From Glycine soja (taxonomy: Eukaryota; Streptophyta; Magnoliopsida; Fabales; Fabaceae), in assembly GCF_004193775.1 (NCBI RefSeq), contig NC_041019.1:69501-133500 (forward strand): a stretch of DNA of 64,000 nucleotides, in the 5' to 3' direction. The translations under genes and the position numbers were made by a program. Shown one piece after another: positions 1 to 11,417 of the stretch; the first letter of the stretch is position 1, and every line of letters starts with the position of its first letter. The notes beneath the pieces are model-generated. The model searched no databases. It saw only the letters and a program-made list of their open reading frames with translations, and was not told the origin of the DNA.

Positions 1-109
1 ATGCATCGATTATGCTAAATCTGTTTAATTTTGGAAAGAAATAATTAAAAGGCTGCATTTGTCAACATAAATATATTGAACGCTTTCCGGGTCGGTCGAA
101 CCTACTCTC

Positions 110-798
110 TTATGAGAAAAATAAATCAACCCAATAACAAACTCAATAGAACAATAGGCGGTAGAAATAAATTTTCCAAAATTTACAAGAACATGTGAAG
201 AACACCAATAGAAATAGAACGCAAAATAGAAATCAAGAGTACACAAGAGATACAATTTGTTTAACCTGAAAAATCAATCAATAAAAGAATAAAAATCATG
301 GGTTGTCCAGACCAAAGAAATAACTTTACTACAATCAATAAAGATACAAGAGAGTCTCCAACAAATGCATTAAAATATGTTACAAATAGACAAGTCAAAA
401 CAAAGCACCAATGCTTATAATAGAGAGACAAGAAGATGAAACCTCAAAATGCAGATATTGAAACATTTATCTCCCTCTCCAGATATTGTTTTAACAATAC
501 AACCGGACAATTTTAAGTATCACGTGTCTAGAACATACTATCCAAAAATCAGTCCGATCCAACAGTGAATAAATCCGCAGTTGCAATCCAAAAAATGCTT
601 TTTGGTTGGTGTGTGAAAATCACAATGATTTTTCCTGTCCTTACTCTCCCAATGTTTTGTAACTGTTTTCCCCTTACACATGAGTTTCTCTCTCTTTCAC
701 CCTAATTTGACCCATCTCTACTTAAATAAGTGAGACAAAATGAGTCTTATCATTTAGGCCTTTACTCCACATAAGAAAGGAGCCCAAAAAATACAACA
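110..798 (-). mobile_element. 3' LTR of a Copia-type retrotransposon
   Basis: On the minus strand the Copia pol remnant ends near 822 and is followed by a polypurine tract (GAGGGGGAAA, 801-810). The LTR then begins with TGTTGTATTT at 798. Its other end, near 110, matches the partial 5' LTR at 5792-5869: both share AACAAACTCAATA followed by a GGTAG.AAATAAATT block. Only this short stretch can be compared, because the other LTR is truncated. The outer end is placed by aligning it with the point where the right-hand LTR meets its primer-binding site. Bases 1-109 show nothing recognisable. Confidence 0.6.
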
Positions 799-821
799 AA
801 TTTCCCCCTCACAACTATGTG

Positions 822-3085
822 GTGGTGACTGTCAAACCGGCGATCTCACAACAAGCTTCAAACCTTCCTCTTAGTAATGTCTTAGTCATCATACCAACAC
901 CATTATCATTAGTATGAATTTTGGCCAACTCCAACAGCTTAGCATTCAAAGCATATCATATCCAATGATACCTCACATCAATATGCTTAGACCTTGAATG
1001 AAAGGTTGAGTTTTTACCAAGATGAATAACACTCTAATTATTCACAAATATTAGATATTTATCCTGAACAAAACCAAGCTCCTACAAGAATTTCTTTACC
1101 CATAGCAACTCCTTTCATGCTTCGGTAATGACAATGAATTCGACCTCTATAGTAGACAAAGCTACACACTTATGTAGCTTGGACTGCCAAGTCACAGCTC
1201 CCCCTGCAAATTTAATCAAATAGCCCAAAGTGGACTTCTTGTAATCAATGTCACCAGCCATATCTGAGTTTGAGTACCCCACCAAAGTAGGCTTATCACC
1301 ACCAAAACAAAGCATCATATCAATAGTACCATGAAGATACCTCAGTCAATTTGACAGCATTCTAATACTCTCTACCTGGGTTTGACAAAAATCTACTGGT
1401 TGTACCAACAACATGTGCTATATCTAGTCTTGTGCATACCATTGCATACATCAAACTTCCCATCGCAGATGCATAAGGAACCCGTTGCATATCTAATTTC
1501 TCGACTTCATTTGATGGACTCTGTTTGAAACTCAGCTTAAAATGGGTAGCAAGAGGAATGCTCACCACCTTAGCCTTTTCCATCTGGAATCTCTGCAACA
1601 CTCTTTTGATGTAATGTTCCTGTGTCAACCACAACTTTTTTTCTTTTCTGTCACACATGATTCTTATACCAAGAATCTATTTAGCAGCTCTCATGTCCTT
1701 TGACAAATGACTCACCCAATTGCTTCTTCAACCTAACAATCCTGGAAACATTTTTTCCAACAATAACCATGTCATCAACATGCACTAACAGGATAATGAA
1801 TTCATCATCAGAAAACTTTCTAACAAAGACATAATGGTCAGAAGTAGTCTTCTTGTAGCCTTGCTCACACATAACAGACTCAAACTTCTTGTACCACTGC
1901 CTTAGAGCCTACTTCAAACCATATAGGCTCTTTCTCAGCCTACACACATAGTCTTCTTTCCCTTCAACATGAAAACAATCAAGTTGCTTCATGTAGATCT
2001 CTTCCTCCAAATCACCATGAAGAAAAGTAGTTTTTACATCCATTTGCTCTACCTCCAAATCAAAAGTAAAAGCCAAACTCAACACGGTTCTAATGGATGA
2101 CATTTTCACCACATGAGAGAAGATCTCATTAAAATCAACATTCTTCCTTTGACTATAGCCCTTCACCACTAATCTGGCTTTGTACCTCCGAGATGTAGAG
2201 TTACTCTAATGCTTCACCCATATAGATCCACCTGTTATCCAAGGCCTAAATCAAAAGTGTGATTATCATTAAGGATTTCATCTCATACTTCATTGCATCC
2301 AACCAATTTCTCTTTTCTTCACTTTCCATGGCCTCTCTAAAGCACTCAGGTTCTCCATCATCTGTTAGGATCACATACTCATTAGGAGAATACCTCATAG
2401 AAGGTTGTCTCTCCCTGTTGGACCTCCTGAGTTAAAATTGAAGTGGTTCGGTGGCATCACCAAGATTTTCATCTTGTGACATGTTATGCTCCTCTTCATC
2501 ATCATCATCAGGAACATCTACCTCATCTTCAGGTTGCTGAACACCAGCATCATTCCAAACATCAGTATTCAGATTCTGAATAGGCGGCTGAACTGGTTCA
2601 AAATCAGCCACACCATTGTCTTCCTTACGTATAGACTTCTCCACCTTATCAATGTCTTCGATGGTTTGGTCTTCCATGAATTTCACATCACAGCTTCTAA
2701 CAAGCTTCTTCTCAATAGGATCATAAAATCTATAACCTAATTCATTCTCACCATCACCAATGAAGATACATTGTCTTGACTTTGCATCTAACTTGGATCT
2801 CTCATCCTTTGGAACATGCACAAAAGCCTTGCAGCCAAAAACTCTTAAGTGATCATATTTCCAATTCTCACCAAACCAAATTTTGTTCGGCACCTCACTA
2901 TTTAAAGCAACAATGAGACTAAGATTGATAACATGCACTGCCATGTACAGTGCCTCACCCCAGAAGTACTTAGGTAACTTTGCTTCAGAGAGCATACATC
3001 TCACTTTCTCAATCATTGTCTTGTTCATCCTTTTCGCCAAACCATTTAGTTGAGGAGTTTTAGGAGGAGTTTTCTCATGAGCAAT
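822..3085 (-). pseudogene. Copia (Ty1) pol remnant: integrase, reverse transcriptase, RNase H
   Basis: Reading leftwards the order is integrase core end and C-terminus (about 3085-2432), reverse transcriptase (2169-1681) and RNase H (1658 to about 822). Signature stretches include TPQLNGLAKRMNKT (integrase), the RT start MDVKTTFLHGDLEEEIYM, the RT active-site region ILLVHVDDM, and RNase H text such as STIEVEF and, beyond an in-frame stop, KHIDVRYHW. Integrase-RT-RNase H order is diagnostic of Copia elements. The frame is broken several times (near 2169-2432, 1872-1909, 1658-1681 and 1318-1362), so it cannot encode a polyprotein. The upstream half of the integrase and the protease are missing, replaced by Gypsy sequence. 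Confidence 0.9.
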
Positions 3086-3095
3086 GTCATCTATT

Positions 3096-5472
3096 GAGGG
3101 GGATTACTTAGGGTTGTTGTGAGGGTCTCTAAGGTCTTGGCCAGGAGCTTGTTTTGAGCCAACATAGCATCTTGAGAGGTGAGCTCAAGAAGGCTTTTCT
3201 TTTAAGGTGTGTAGGCTCAATCACAGAGGATGGCGTGATCACTGGCTGCTATATTCTTTATCAGTTCCATGGCTTCTTCTGGAGTCTTGAGTTTAATCTT
3301 CCTACCGACAGAGGCATTGAGGAGCTGCTTGGAATGGGGTCACAAGCCATCAATGAAGATGTTGAGCTGGACTGGCTCGTTGAACCCATGCATAGGAGTT
3401 TTCCGAAGTAACCTATGGAAGCGGTCTAGTGCTTCACTTAGTGATTCATCAGGGAGTTGATGGAAAGATGAGATTTCCACCTTTCCCTCAACAGTCTTGG
3501 ACTCTGGAAAGTACTTCTTTCAGAACTTCTCTACCATCTCTTCCCATATCCGCAGACTATTCCCCTTAAACAAGTGAAGCCATCTTTTTGCTTCACTGGC
3601 CAAGGAGAAAGATAATAGGTTGAGACAGATGGCATCTTCCGGAACTCTCACTATCTTCATCGTGTTGCAGATCTCGATGTATGTGACAAGGTGTGCATGC
3701 GAATCTTCACTCAGCAGGCCATAGAATAGATTCCCTTGAATCAGCTGGATAACAGAATATGGATATATGATGTTGGCTGCTTGAACATCTGATCTGGCTA
3801 TGCTGGTGAAGTACTGAGGAGTAACAGAGCTAAAGTAGTCCTCTAGCGTCATCCTCTGTGGACGGTCTTCTGCTATGACGCGTTCTTTAGAGAAAGGATG
3901 TGGATTAGTCACGGAGAGGGAAAGGATGATTCAAATGAAGGCCTTTTCTCCTTGATTAATCTACACCTCTTGTTGCTTTCTCCTTCTTCTTGCAGCGTTG
4001 TTCCTTCTACAAGTTGCTTCGATCTCTATGTTCAAGGGAACAAGATTTTCCCCTGCAGATGTACCTCGTATACAAGAAAGAGAACACTACCGTGTAGGTT
4101 ATCAAGGTAAAATAATTAAAACAGAAATTAAATAAAGAATAAAGAAAAATTGCTTTCAGATTGGGATACGTGAATAACCAAGTACGAAGGACAAAGTCCC
4201 CAACAACGACGCCAAAAACTTGTTAACTCATTGGCAAGTGTACCAATTTTTGTCACAAGTAATAAAGTTAAAATGAAAGTCCAAATGTCGAGTCCACAGG
4301 GACTTTGTCTGTATTTGAGTTGATGTATACCTAATTTGTAAGCAAGAAATAAGGAATAGCAATAAAGATAAGAAGAAAGAAAATTTGAAATTAAAAAGAC
4401 AAGAGTAATAAAATAAACAAAAGTTAATGCGACAGATAATTTCAGAATTTAAATATGTTAGGGTCTAGCATGCCTAACTACCCTTGATGCAATATTAATG
4501 TTTTTCTCTATCAAATGCTTTCCAAATTTCTACCAATATCTACTAAGACACTCAACCCTGATCCCTCACGATGAAGAACCTAATTTATCTATTTTTTATC
4601 CTAAATCTTTTTGCAAAGATTGAATAGTAAATTGCATGAAGCATGGAGATGTATGCAAAGGAAAACACAAAGTCACTCTATTCCTAGTAATGAATTGTTT
4701 AGATGTCATTTCCCAGTTCTTTTAGAAATTACCATTTCTCAATGTATAATCCCTAAAACTAATGCACGAATGATCACACCATACAATAAAGATGAATAGC
4801 AGAAAAGAGGAAATAAAAATAGAAATTGCATTCAATAGATAATAAGAGCAGTTACATTACAAGGGTGTTGCCTGTTAGACTCCCAACAAAGGGAGTTTAG
4901 CCTTTCATGGCCATGAGAGGCTTTATACTTCAGGGGGCTAATGTGGATGGAAGAAAGGGCTGGATGACTAAAAGAAAGAAAGAGAGGAATGGTTAAAGAA
5001 TGAGAGTTTCCCATAAGGATAGGCTCAGGCTTTGGATACCTTCAATAGAGAGCTCTAAGACTCGGTATATCCTTTCCTTCTGCTTCTTCCTCATCTTATA
5101 GGCCCAAGGTAGCTTACTTTTCACACTGACCTCGTGCTTAGCAAGGGCTTTCGCACTAAGTTTAGGCTTCTTCATGAGTCTTCTTCGCGCTAAGTCTGGA
5201 TTGCACGCTGAGCGAGGGTGCATGCTAAGCCTGGATTACATGCTAAGCGAGCTGTCCAATTCTTCCAACTTTTCTTCAAGATTTTTTCTTCCAATTTTTG
5301 CATCAATTTTCCTTTAAAGCACTTGAAATCTTCTTCTTTTGACTTCTACTTATCAAAAATTGCAAAGATGTTAATTTTTTCATTATTTCATTAAAAATAA
5401 TAGTAAAGCGAAGAAATTGTAATCATTATTAGCCAAAATTGACTATCAATTTAACTCAAATTTCGCAGTTAT
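3096..5472 (-). mobile_element. Gypsy (Ty3) retrotransposon fragment nested in the Copia element
   Basis: The fragment holds a gag-like coding remnant on its left (3154-3912) and what looks like a complete 5' LTR with leader on its right (about 4225-5472). The minus strand LTR opens with TGATAACTGCGAAA, a start I associate with Gypsy LTRs of legumes. It closes just before the motif TTTTTGGCGTCGTTGTTGGGG (about 4190-4213), which resembles the primer-binding and leader region of plant Gypsy elements. No second LTR is seen, so the left part was lost together with the middle of the host Copia element. Copia sequence resumes on both sides (integrase to the left, gag to the right). Confidence 0.7.
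3250..3912 (-). pseudogene. Gypsy gag remnant (retrotransposon gag domain)
   Basis: The 130-residue open stretch 3520-3912 starts MTNPHPFSKERVIAEDRPQR and contains EAKRWLHLFKGNSLRIWEEM, the typical core of the plant retrotransposon gag domain (A.RWL....  ...sW..m...F). Frame-broken continuation to about 3250 carries more gag-like sequence on the minus strand. Overlapping plus-strand ORFs at 3154-3460 are shadows. The protein has no intact start-to-end frame and is not expected to function. Confidence 0.75.
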
Positions 5473-5474
5473 CA

Positions 5475-5780
5475 CATACAAGGAGTCAAAAGTTTTCCAC
5501 ATAGTTCTCACATCTATCTCATGATAAATAAGATTATAAATGGGTTCATCTACAAAGTGCCTAATAAAACTACATACACGTTCATGTTCAAAACCCCACT
5601 ATTCATTAGACATAGAATTTGACTTCTGTGTGCTAAAGACTGAAATATGCATATTCTTCACAATAACAAGTCCTTCATCTTGCCCTTCCAAAAGTGATAG
5701 TTTGCTCCACTCAAAGATACCATATTCATATGTGCCTCAATCATTCAAGCAAGTAGAAAAATAACCCTTTAACCAAAGAG
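5475..5780 (-). pseudogene. Copia gag N-terminal remnant
   Basis: Minus-strand translation gives a Copia gag (UBN2-like) stretch, including EWSKLSLLEGQDEGLVI and, near the Gypsy junction, IDVRTMWKTFDSLYV. It starts right after the minus-strand primer-binding site at 5780-5791 and breaks off at about 5475 where the Gypsy LTR begins. This is the missing 5' end of the Copia element whose pol lies at 822-3085, so the two halves are parts of one insertion. Confidence 0.65.
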
Positions 5781-5869
5781 CTCTGATACCACTCTGATGA
5801 GGAAAATAGGCCAACACAATAACAAACTCAATAACAGAGCTATAGGTAGCAAAAATAAATTCTCCAACA
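5780..5869 (-). mobile_element. Copia primer-binding site and truncated 5' LTR
   Basis: The minus strand carries TGGTATCAGAGC at 5780-5791, the primer-binding site complementary to plant initiator-Met tRNA. Bases 5792-5869 match the end of the 3' LTR at 110-178. The rest of the 5' LTR is absent; the sequence switches at about 5870 to a second primer-binding site on the plus strand. Confidence 0.65.
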
Positions 5870-5871
5870 AT

Positions 5872-6330
5872 TGGTATCAGAGCCGATGATTCAACTTGGT
5901 GATCGGCTTAGACGAGTAAGATGGCAGCGATGGATCCTTAGCCTTGGGGATCCCTAGTATTAAAAGTCTTCTTGGCAGTGGGTTCAGGTTGCGTGTCCCG
6001 TGGGTGGAATGGTGGTGCAAGTACCTAGAGCATGTGGGCTCTGATGGCTACCATCGAATACTCATGGATGATAATGACTTCCACTTGAGGGGAAGACTAT
6101 CATGTGGAAGAGACTCACACTTGAGGGGGAGATTGTTGAAGTACAAGTGAGGTGAAGTCTCACATCGAGTAAAAGTGGAAAAGTTGAGCATCATATAAAT
6201 GAGGAGAAGACTCATAAACTTGAGCCTTAAGGTTTTGGGTTAAAGTGTGGTGTTAAGTTCCCTTATATAGTTACTCGTGGCTCATGGGGAGGAGTATTTA
6301 GGGGGACTTATTTGTTGTTATTAAAAATTG
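5872..6330 (+). mobile_element. TRIM-like or deleted Copia-type element
   Basis: A plus-strand primer-binding site TGGTATCAGAGC lies at 5872-5883 and a polypurine tract TTGAGGGGGAGA at 6121-6132, followed by an LTR-like start TGTTGAAGTACAAGTGAGG. Only about 240 bp separate the two, with no coding capacity, as in terminal-repeat retrotransposons in miniature. The 5' LTR is missing and the outer end of the 3' LTR (around 6330) is not certain. An internally deleted ordinary Copia element would look the same. Confidence 0.5.
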
Positions 6331-7029
6331 GTAGTATAAAAATCTAAAATGTTAATTGGGGTCATTTTATAAATGTAAGAAGTTAAAAATTGATTATTGC
6401 CGGTCAAAATTGAGCCTCGCCCGTGTATCACTGAATTATAGACTTCAACCTAGAACCATTGTTAAATCAAACAATTATTTATGTGATATTTCATTTTAAA
6501 GGTTCTCTCAGTTGATTCAGATTAATATAATGGACTCTAATTTGTTATTTGTCACTTGTGTTTGTCTAATTGGAGTGGCCAATTGAAAGACACCCTGCTG
6601 TCGAAGCTCTCCCTCCTAATATTATAATACTTATTTATATTATTTAAGAATTTTGATTGAATATAATAAAAACTTTTTAATAAAAATATATTTTAAAATC
6701 CTAATCTTAAATAAAAATAATTGAAAATATTAAAAACTTAGGACGAATATAATTTCTTCATTTCTTTTTTTTATATACAAGGAGAAAAGGAAACCATGAA
6801 CAAAACAAAAACTAAATTACGTTAAACCTCACACCCCTCATATTAGCAAGGAGATGCGAGGATAACTCCTCAGAAGGCTCTTGCAGAAGCTCCCAAGCAC
6901 TAGACGACGAAGCTCGCAACTGGGCTAAGACGTCAGCACACACATTTCCTTCACGAAGGAGTGCTTAACCTGACACTCTCAATCTCTCCTTAGAAGAGCT
7001 TTAATCATCAATAATTCATTACTATAAGT
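6331..7029. other. Intergenic, AT-rich, no gene seen
   Basis: Mostly AT-rich sequence with no convincing coding potential on either strand. The part from about 6780 may belong to the 3' end of the LINE remnant that follows, but no poly(A) tail or target duplication was recognised. Confidence 0.4.
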
Positions 7030-8710
7030 ATGACAAGGCTACACCTCATGATTCACTAGTTGCACTAGATGCAACGAGTTTCTGTAACACGTAATCCTTT
7101 TGTGCCCTTTCTCCCAACAAATCTCCAGCCCACGAAGCAGTGCCATAATCTCAACGTACAAAATATCCTCCCTTCCCAACTTACCATGAAAGCCACACAA
7201 GAAGATACATGTATGATCTCTACAAAGCCCCCATAACCCACAACATAGGTTCACCTGAGACACTTCCATCCATATTCAGAGCCACTTCACCCTCCTTAGA
7301 TTTCTCCCACTTTACATGTCTTAAATTTCTCGGGTCTAAGGTCTTTAACCCAAATGCTTATCTCGAATTATTCCAAAGAGCCTGCTGGATCCAAGCATGA
7401 ATGCCAGTAATTTGTTGCTTCGTTCCTTCAAACACCTCCTTGTTCCTAGCACACCAAATCATCCATAAAATAATGATACCATAGTGTCTCTCCTCTTCAC
7501 TTTCTCCTCCAACCACAAAAGAACATGATCCTTCTCAAGTGGAAGAATATTTAAAGCAAAATCATTCATCCTTCAAATGACTTGGGCATGCACACACCGA
7601 AACAGCCAATGTAACATAGTTTCAGGGTGTTGGTTGCATCTTGGGCATTTCTCCACCTCCATAATCCCCATATGCTTCAAAAACCTTTGAATTGGGATAG
7701 CTCTACAATTGATTTGCTAAACAAAGAACTAGACCGACAATGGGACCTTCATCTTCCATATTCATTTCCACTCCCTTTCCCGCTCATCCTCCATGTCAAT
7801 GTCACGGAGAAAATCGTAGGCACTCTTAGACGAATACATATCTTCCACGCGCGCTATGATTCCATAACCATAAATCAAGCATGTTCTCAACAAAAGTAGG
7901 AGTCGTGTCCTCAATGAGCTCACTAATTTCCATTGGTACCAACGTGTACTGAGAGTTCAGATGCCAGTTCTGCTCCCTCCACAAATCCTTCACCCTCCTA
8001 CCTACATCATGGATATCAATCCACAGGACATGATTTGCAAAGGGCTTATTTTTTTGTAATTATACCAGAGATCAGAATTCTTGTTACCTAGTTTCACTTT
8101 TGAACCATCCCGAAGATGATTTAAAGCTTTCGTGATCGCATTCCACATTGTGGACCCTTTTCGATCACACGCCAAGAACAAATTCCCCTCTGGGAAATAT
8201 TTTGCCTTCAACATTGAGACCCAAAGTTGATTATTTGGATGTAGTAAGTCCTAAACTGATTTTCCCAGCAATGTTATATTATGGTTTCTATCCACACACC
8301 CTCCTAAATTGCCCATACCTTTTTTAGGCTTTGTTATCGCATTCCAGTTTACCATATACACCCCTCGGTTATTGTTCCCTCTCTAAATAAAACCTCTTAT
8401 GGACCTATCTATGAAATGAAAAATGTATTATGGTTACCAACTCACTTGCATACCATAAGATGGCAACAAAGCTAAAACCGAGTTAATTAAGACAAGTCTC
8501 AACCTGTTAACAAGGACCTTAGAGATCAACATGTACAACACATTCAACAAGCTTATGGGTAAAAAATTCTTAAAATTCAAAGGAGCATGCTCTTTAGGAA
8601 TGAGCACCATGAGAGCCTCCGCTGCTCGCACATCAAACATGCCTATCTCAAACACCCTTGCCACAAACTTCCACACATCCTCTCCAATCAGATCCCAATA
8701 ACTTCTTTAA
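7030..8710 (-). pseudogene. Non-LTR retrotransposon (plant LINE) remnant: RT and RNase H
   Basis: Reading leftwards there is a reverse-transcriptase fragment (8434-8676, with LNFKNFLPISLLNVLYMLIS and KVLVNRLR, the conserved RT segment of plant L1-type LINEs), a downstream linker (8002-8214, with GSTMWNAITKALNHLRDGSK), and an RNase H-like end (7039-7269, with EIMALLRGLEICWEKGHKRI). This order and these motifs fit an L1-clade plant LINE. Frames are broken by many stops and shifts, and the endonuclease and most of the RT palm are not visible. The element is old and inactive. Confidence 0.75.
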
Positions 8711-8758
8711 TATAATCTTAAATAGAATATAATTGATTTAAACAACAAGATAAGATAA

Positions 8759-9434
<676 letters not shown>

Positions 9435-9463
9435 CTAGCGTGGGGCCCGTGCCGATGCACGGG
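9435..9463 (-). mobile_element. Helitron-like 3' terminus
   Basis: Read on the minus strand, a 7-bp stem hairpin (CCCGTGC-ATCG-GCACGGG, 9446-9463) is followed by seven bases (CCCCACG) and then CTAG, with a T as the next base. A short GC-rich hairpin just before CTRR, inserted next to T, is the hallmark of Helitron 3' ends. The body would extend rightwards. A possible 5' end (minus-strand A|TCTCTATTGTAC) lies at 20031 but is unproven, and no Rep/helicase gene is seen, so the element would be non-autonomous. Confidence 0.45.
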
Positions 9464-10520
9464 TTGGAACTTTACTATAAGTGATATAAATATTGTGTAG
9501 ATATTGGTAATTGCAATTACAACACAGGATATAGTTAGTGAACAAAAGATTCATATGCTTATTATAAACAAATTTTAAATTAGAAATACATAATAGTTGC
9601 CTTTTTTTTCAGTTTGACCAAACAGGTAAAAAGCAATCTGTGTTGAACTTTGTTGTGATCTTGGTGAAATAGATTTTGTTGGCTAGTCTGAATTAGTGGG
9701 CGATCTTCATTCTGATGAAGTGAAAAACAAATAGAAGTTAAGCTAACTGATGTGGCACCAAAAGAGGAGTGTAGTTTAGCAAATTGGTTAAAAATAATTG
9801 CTTACCAAACTACTGAATTCAAAATAAAATGTATTTGAATATATAAGGAGGTAGTTAATATTGTTTCAATCCAAGTTTAATTTCAGCAAACAAATATTGA
9901 GTTTATTACGTAATAATTCAGGTTGAAAAGATAGATACATATATCAAACCATCTCCTATACCACTAAAAAAGCATTTGCTATCACGATTCCATGCACATA
10001 CGGTGGCATGCACTGTTGGTATAAAAATGATGATGAGAGAGGGATAAATATGGTGGAAATTTGGTGGAAATCATAAAATGTAGAAGGCAAGAGGAAAGAA
10101 CAGAAAAAGAAAAGAATGGAAGAAAAGGGATGGGCCAAAAACATAAACCTTCTTCACTGAAGGAGGAAGCCAATGGTGACCTTAGGAAGACCTTGTAGAG
10201 CAAAGAAGATATGAAAATCTCCACTTGACAACAGAAGGAAGGCATTTGGCTCCACCACAGTTAGTTAAAGAAACAGTGAATTTGTTGGTCCACTATGAAA
10301 AGGAAAACAGTTTATGGCAAAGAGGATTGGTATGTCGAGTCCCTACTCTTTGCAAAATTTGTATAAAAGTATAAGGAATGAATATTTGAAGTAATAGAAC
10401 AGATAATATATAAAGTGGTTACATTTGAGGATGAGGATCCACGATAGCAACAAAATACAAAAGATTGTTCAATATCCTAAGGTATTTAAGTTTTTTTAAT
10501 AAAATACAATAAGATTTTGT
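9464..10520. other. Non-coding sequence inside the putative Helitron block
   Basis: AT-rich, with no supported gene. The two overlapping minus-strand ORFs at 9956-10245 are low-complexity, share no recognisable domain and are treated as chance. Confidence 0.4.
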
Positions 10521-10524
10521 TCAT

Positions 10525-11417
10525 AAAAAAGAAGTCAATCTTCAAGTTGGACGTCCTCTTTCTCCCATTCAATTTCTTTCCTGATCAAAAGTTCTCATGT
10601 ATGGTCATCAAACTGGAAGTAGAAGACAACTTCATCTCCGGCCATCAATTTTTTTTTCACCAAGTTACCGGAACCATGGGTCAGCAATTGATGGCACCCC
10701 ATCATGGATAGTCACCTGCCATTGGGTGCGTTTTCCCAGCCTCTGCTGAAGTGTAATATTTCTTTGGAACCATAAACAAATCTGGAAGCCGCTGTTGGAA
10801 GAAATTGTACCAACATCGAAAACAATGGTCACACAATTTGAACAGGAAGGAATGAGCAGGCATTGCAATATTAACAAAAAATTATAAAGCACACAAGTTT
10901 AATAGACCAGACATTTTCTGATGATAGAAGGCGTAGTAAAACCCACCAAAGGGAGTCTGTGCTAAATCATGTCGTCATTGACATCAGTTGTAAAAATATG
11001 TCTCTTGGTTGACACAACAGACCTTACATGCATCTGCCTGTGTATAGGTCCCATAACATCAACTGACAAAGTTGTATTTATGTCAGAAGCAATAAAACGA
11101 ACCATGACACTCTCATTTACATTGTGGGCTCTTCTGAAATCCTTGAGGCCATCAGCAAAACAACATCTTCTACCATATCTCCTCACCCTAATAAAATGTT
11201 TGGTGCCATCACAATTGAATAAAACATAGTTTGGGTAACGGTACATCCATTGTCTATGAAAAGACAATGGGACCTTCACAACGTTCTGCACCAAAAACAT
11301 GTCAACACAAGTATGTTTTTTTAAAAAATTTAGAATGACGTTAACTAAAGGATGTTTGTGGCTGTGAATCTTGACCCTGTCAACACGGAATGGCGCTATA
11401 AAACGGGTTGTGGCCAA
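10525..11417 (-). pseudogene. Broken B3-domain (DNA-binding pseudobarrel) gene
   Basis: Two B3-like units are readable on the minus strand. The first is in 10962-11417: VPLSFHRQWMYRYPNYVLF, then a strand rich in basic residues, then CCFADGLKDFRRAHNVNESV, matching the B3 pattern of a conserved Phe/Trp before an N.(L)..G/E turn. The second is split: QWQVTIHDGVPSIADPW (to about 10668) continues only in another frame with NLVKKKLMAGDEVVFYF, the classic B3 ending, and then meets a stop. B3 proteins are plant transcription factors. The frameshift and stop codons argue against function. It lies on the same strand as the Helitron-like terminus, so gene capture by that element is possible but not shown. 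Identification rests on motif resemblance only. Confidence 0.5.
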
